The translations under genes and the position numbers were made by a program. Shown here one piece after another: positions 60,532 to 64,000 of a DNA stretch of 64,000 nt (its first letter is position 1; the number at the start of each line of letters is the position of its first letter). The notes below the pieces were generated by a model that saw nothing but the letters and a program-made list of their open reading frames with translations, searched no databases and had not been told where the DNA came from. Location: assembly GCF_016808095.1 (NCBI RefSeq), contig NC_068971.1, positions 47,800,131 to 47,864,130 on the forward strand. Direction: 5' to 3'. Source of the DNA: Vigna angularis. Taxonomy: Eukaryota; Streptophyta; Magnoliopsida; Fabales; Fabaceae.

Positions 60532-61278
60532 CACAACACCAATAAGAACTAAGCCCAATTATATAAGGGATTGATATCACTCTCAACGAAAAAACCTTAA
60601 AGTAATGGGTTAATGGGTCTTCCACCTTTATATGGTGCTCTAATTTCTCATTTATATCCAATGTGAGACTTAGATTCACACTTAGATTCCCAAGAATTTG
60701 AATATATGGTATTCGTATTATTAAGTTAGTGAGATTATTAATGTGATGTTGTAAGTTAGTTGGGTTAAGTATTTGTTAGAAGGAATGTCATGAGTTTAAC
60801 TTTCACCAAAATAAAAAATGTTAGAATATTAGAATATGTGTAAAGTGCTCAACTTGATCAATCTTGAAAGATTAGTGAATCTAGACAAGTTTGATGGATA
60901 AAAAATTAAACAACTGATTATGAAAAATAAATTAGACTCGATCAAAATTAAATTAACTTTATTTTTATTAATGGATATTTACATACAAGATACTAATGTA
61001 AACTCATAAGAAATTAGGGTTAGGAAGTGTCTTTTTATTAGTTCATGTCTATAAAAAAATTAAACACTTAAAAGGATTTTAGGTGCCAACATGCAAAATT
61101 CTTGAAAGAAATGAACAAAGAAAAAACTGTATATTTACTATTTATGAAAAAAAAAAATTTAATAAATTCTAAAAATAATATTTAATCTTTTAGAATCAAT
61201 TCAAACTCAATGAATGTCAATCTAATTTTTATGATTTGTGTCAATCTAATAATAGATTCAAATTTTAAATGAATGTCA
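60532..61278. other. Repeat-like flank of the gypsy LTR, then AT-rich DNA
   Basis: About 60535-60700 (ACCAATAAGAACTAAGCCCA, TAATGGGTTAATGGGTCTTC, CCAATGTGAGACTTAGATTC) resembles a dispersed sequence that I associate with legume genomes, possibly an LTR remnant. The rest is AT-rich with no gene. Confidence 0.4.
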
Positions 61279-62354
61279 ATCTAATTAGAGGGTTACTCCC
61301 TACACCACCCCACTTTGCTCCCTGTATCACCACATTTTTTTAAAATTCCAAAACTATCTTTTATATTTTAAAATATCCTACACCATACCTCTTTTCTTCA
61401 ACGGATGTCAACATCCGTTGAAGAAAAAATTCTTCCACGGACGTGCCACATCCGTTAACAGATGTGGCGACATCCGTTTCCTTTTTTCTTTTTTAGCTTT
61501 TAATTTTTTATTTTTTTTGTTTTAAATTAATATATAAATATTATTTAATTATTTTAAAATTATTACTTAATTATTTATAAATTAATTTTATTTTATTTAA
61601 TAAAATAATTATTATTAATTTTAATTTATGTATTATTATTTAAATAATAATTAAAAAATTTATTATAAATATATTAAAACGGATGTGCCACATCCTTAAC
61701 GGATGTGGCGACATCCATTGCTTTTTTTGTTTTTTAGTTTAACTTTTTTATTTTTTTTGTTTTAAATTAATATATAAATATAATTTAATTATTTTAAAAT
61801 TATTACTTAATTATTTATAAATTAATTTTATTTTATTTAATAAAATAATTATTATTAATTTTAATTTATGTATTATTATTTAAATAATAATTAATTTTTT
61901 TTAATAAATATATGAAAACGGATGTGCCACATCCGTTAACGGATGTGGCGACATCCGTGGCCTTTTTTTGTTTTTTAATTTTTTATATTTTAAATTAATA
62001 TATAGATATTATTTAATTTTTTAAAAATTATTATTTAATTATTTATAAATTAATTTTATTTTATTTAATAAAATAATTATTTTTATTTTAATTTATATAT
62101 TATTATTTAAATAATAAATAAAAACTTTTTAAAAATCTATTAAACGGATGTGGCACATCCGTTAACAGATGTGGCCACATCCGTTGAAGTTTTTTTTTTT
62201 AAATAAAAATAATAAACAAAAATATAAAATATGTAAATGAATGTTACGGATGTCAACATCTGTTGAAGGTGAAACGGATGTCAAGGACAAATAAGGTATG
62301 GGGAGGTGAAAGGAACGGTTGGTGGTGGTGGAGGGAACAACTCTCATCTAATTA
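61279..62354 (+). mobile_element. Mutator-like MITE, long copy with internal tandem expansion, 9-bp target duplication
   Basis: The element spans 61288-62345 (1058 bp) between perfect 9-bp repeats ATCTAATTA (61279-61287 and 62346-62354). Its ends are GAGGGTTACTCCCTACACCA and, reversed, GAGAGTTGTTCCCTCCACCA, matching at most positions over about 22 bp. It belongs to the same family and has the same orientation as the copy at 50145-50725, sharing both ends and the CTATCTTTTATATTTTAAAA region. The interior repeats a ~240-bp AT-rich unit that begins at the word GATGTGGCGACATCC (61461, 61702, 61942, with a variant at 62168). It has no transposase and is non-autonomous. Confidence 0.9.
61461..62167. 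repeat. Three tandem ~240-bp units inside the long MITE
   Basis: Unit starts at 61461, 61702, 61942 and the boundary word at 62168 give periods of 241, 240 and 226 bp. Adjacent units share long stretches, for example TTATTTAATAAAATAATTAT and TATTATTATTTAAATAATAA. The short copy of the same element has only one such unit. Confidence 0.9.
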
Positions 62355-63285
62355 TTGTGATTTGTGTTTCGAAATACAGCCATAGACAGTTGGGCTATTT
62401 GCAAATTTCTACTTCAAATTTGAGATTTAGTTGAGTCCAAAGTACTTAGACTTTTTTTTCACATCACACTCTTCACACTTTTTTTACAAATTTTTTTAAC
62501 AATAAACTATGTATTTTTATTTTATCGGTATATATATTTAAAACGAATCAATAATGAATAACCACGTAAACAATTATAAAAAATTATTAAAAAAATATTT
62601 TTCTTTTTTATATTCTCAAAGTACTCTTTTTCCTCTTACCTCCCAGCCTCTTCACGGTTTCTACACATCCATAGCTTCAGGTCACTAAATACAAGAGGAT
62701 ATTTTTAATATATATTTAGAAATTATTTTATATAGTTTGGAAATCAATTCAGAAACATACAAGGTTTTTAAAAATGTCTTCACAAACTATGAAAAAGGGT
62801 TAGTTTAATGAACAGGTTCAATATTACAATTAAATTAAATTAAAACATAAAATTGCGGTTTAAATAGCATTTGATAAATTTAATTAAATCATAAAATGCA
62901 ATCTAAATAGAATTAAATTGAACCAACTTGTAAGTTTATGAATCAATTTATTTTATATAATAATGTATATCTTTTTCAAAAGTTAAATATAATATTTCTA
63001 TTAAAACAAACAAAACGTTTAATTTATATATCAAATTATCATATTTAAAATTAAAACCAATTTCATTAATAACTAAATCAAAAAATAATTTTAAATTTGT
63101 TACATTTAAAATTATGTTTTTAAACTAGTAAAATGTTTCAATAGGATATAAGAGTAAATAAGACCTTGAAGTCAGAAGTCAATTAAAATATAAATCAGGC
63201 TACCGGTACAAATTTTATTAGGTAAGTCAGTGAAGACATTAGATCAAACAGTTAGAACACTATATATGACAGTATTGTAATGAAA

Positions 63286-63327
<42 letters not shown>

Positions 63328-64000
63328 TTAGTTGATAAATTTTAATAAAGTGTATCAAGTTACAAAAAAATCCCTAAACCAACTTTAAATCCAAGATATT
63401 TTAATAATTTTAAAATTTAATTTAAAATAAAAAAATAAAAGGTAATTTTTTATCTTTGAAGTTATTACCTTTTCTTATATATTTTTTTAAAAGGTAATTG
63501 TTTTTTAAAATAAAATAAAATAAAAAGTAGTTGTTTTTTAAAATAAAAAATAAAATAAAAGATAATAGCTACCTGGACTAATTAGAATGATAAACAACTA
63601 CCTTTAATTTTTTTATTTTATGTGCTAAAATGTATCAATTAAAAAAACCTAGCAATATGGAGATTAAAAAAATGCTGTCCCCTTTATTTCTTTTTTATTA
63701 TTGTATTTTCAAAAATCTACTAAGCACTGTTGGTTTAGACTTTCGGGTGAAGATGTCCGTTAGGTAAAGTAATGTTTAAATAAAATTATAATATTTATTC
63801 GTCAAAGATGTCAAATCATTTTATTGCCTATTCTAAACGACCAAAGAAAATAACTTGAGAAAACAGCTCTCAAAACACCTACATAAGAACACTTAATTGT
63901 AAACAATCGGTAGCATCAAATTACAATACTGTCATCGATAGCAATTTTGTCCACTTGTTCTACTAACCCAACAAACTCAACACTTCCAAGAAAGTATTAT
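62355..64000. other. AT-rich intergenic DNA to window end
   Basis: No gene is recognised. A (TA)n tract lies at about 63288-63322. The stretch about 63420-63600 is built from TAAAATAAAAGGTAAT-like words. Confidence 0.55.
63288..63322. repeat. (TA)n microsatellite
   Basis: Alternating TA tract of about 34 bp. Confidence 0.95.

Noticed and set aside
1..64000. CRISPR array, prokaryotic operon or phage-type system
   Set aside because: Repeats present are microsatellites, minisatellites and transposon subrepeats. All genes are spliced or typical plant nuclear genes.

Overview
The window is AT-rich, intron-rich plant nuclear DNA. Intron borders are GT/AG, genes are sparse islands, and the space between them holds plant retrotransposons, MITEs and (TA)n tracts. 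Protein resemblance and the repeat types suggest a legume, probably of the Phaseolus/Vigna group. That species guess is inference from recalled resemblance, not a database result.

I rebuilt eight protein-coding genes, and every exon junction was checked for phase. In order they are: an XRI1-like gene (+, 1958-3353, 5 exons); a single-exon DYW-class PPR protein closely resembling LPA66 (-, 3689-5605); the atypical kinase RIO2 (+, 8623-13580, 13 exons); a CHX-family cation/H+ antiporter (+, 15801-18438, 3 exons); the telomere protein TEN1 (+, coding 21688-23617, 3 coding exons and probable 5' UTR exons from about 20.1 kb); a clade-E-like PP2C phosphatase (+, 34355-35984, 5 exons); a TOPLESS-related corepressor of the TPR2/TPR3 type (+, 40411-48829, 25 exons); and a short secreted protein made only of a wall-associated-kinase ectodomain (+, 51641-52267). 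They are mostly unrelated housekeeping or signalling genes and do not form a pathway cluster.

From about 49 kb to the end the window is dominated by mobile DNA. Two members of one Mutator-like MITE family (50145-50725 and 61288-62345) each have imperfect terminal inverted repeats and a perfect 9-bp target duplication. The longer copy carries two extra internal tandem units of about 240 bp. A decayed LINE fragment lies near 52.9-53.1 kb. The 3' half of a Ty3/gypsy (Tekay-like) element, with an intact integrase reading frame and a 2.2-kb LTR, occupies about 56.6-60.5 kb. A Cassandra-like TRIM LTR carrying a 5S-rRNA-derived segment lies in antisense at about 28.2-28.5 kb.

I found no CRISPR array, prokaryotic operon or convincing tRNA gene. 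Nothing here amounts to a wholly new biological system. The most informative observations are the MITE pair with internal repeat expansion, the stand-alone WAK ectodomain with a second diverged copy of its upstream DNA 4.4 kb away, the stacked upstream ORFs before TEN1, and the CpG-rich 11-bp array inside the gypsy LTR.
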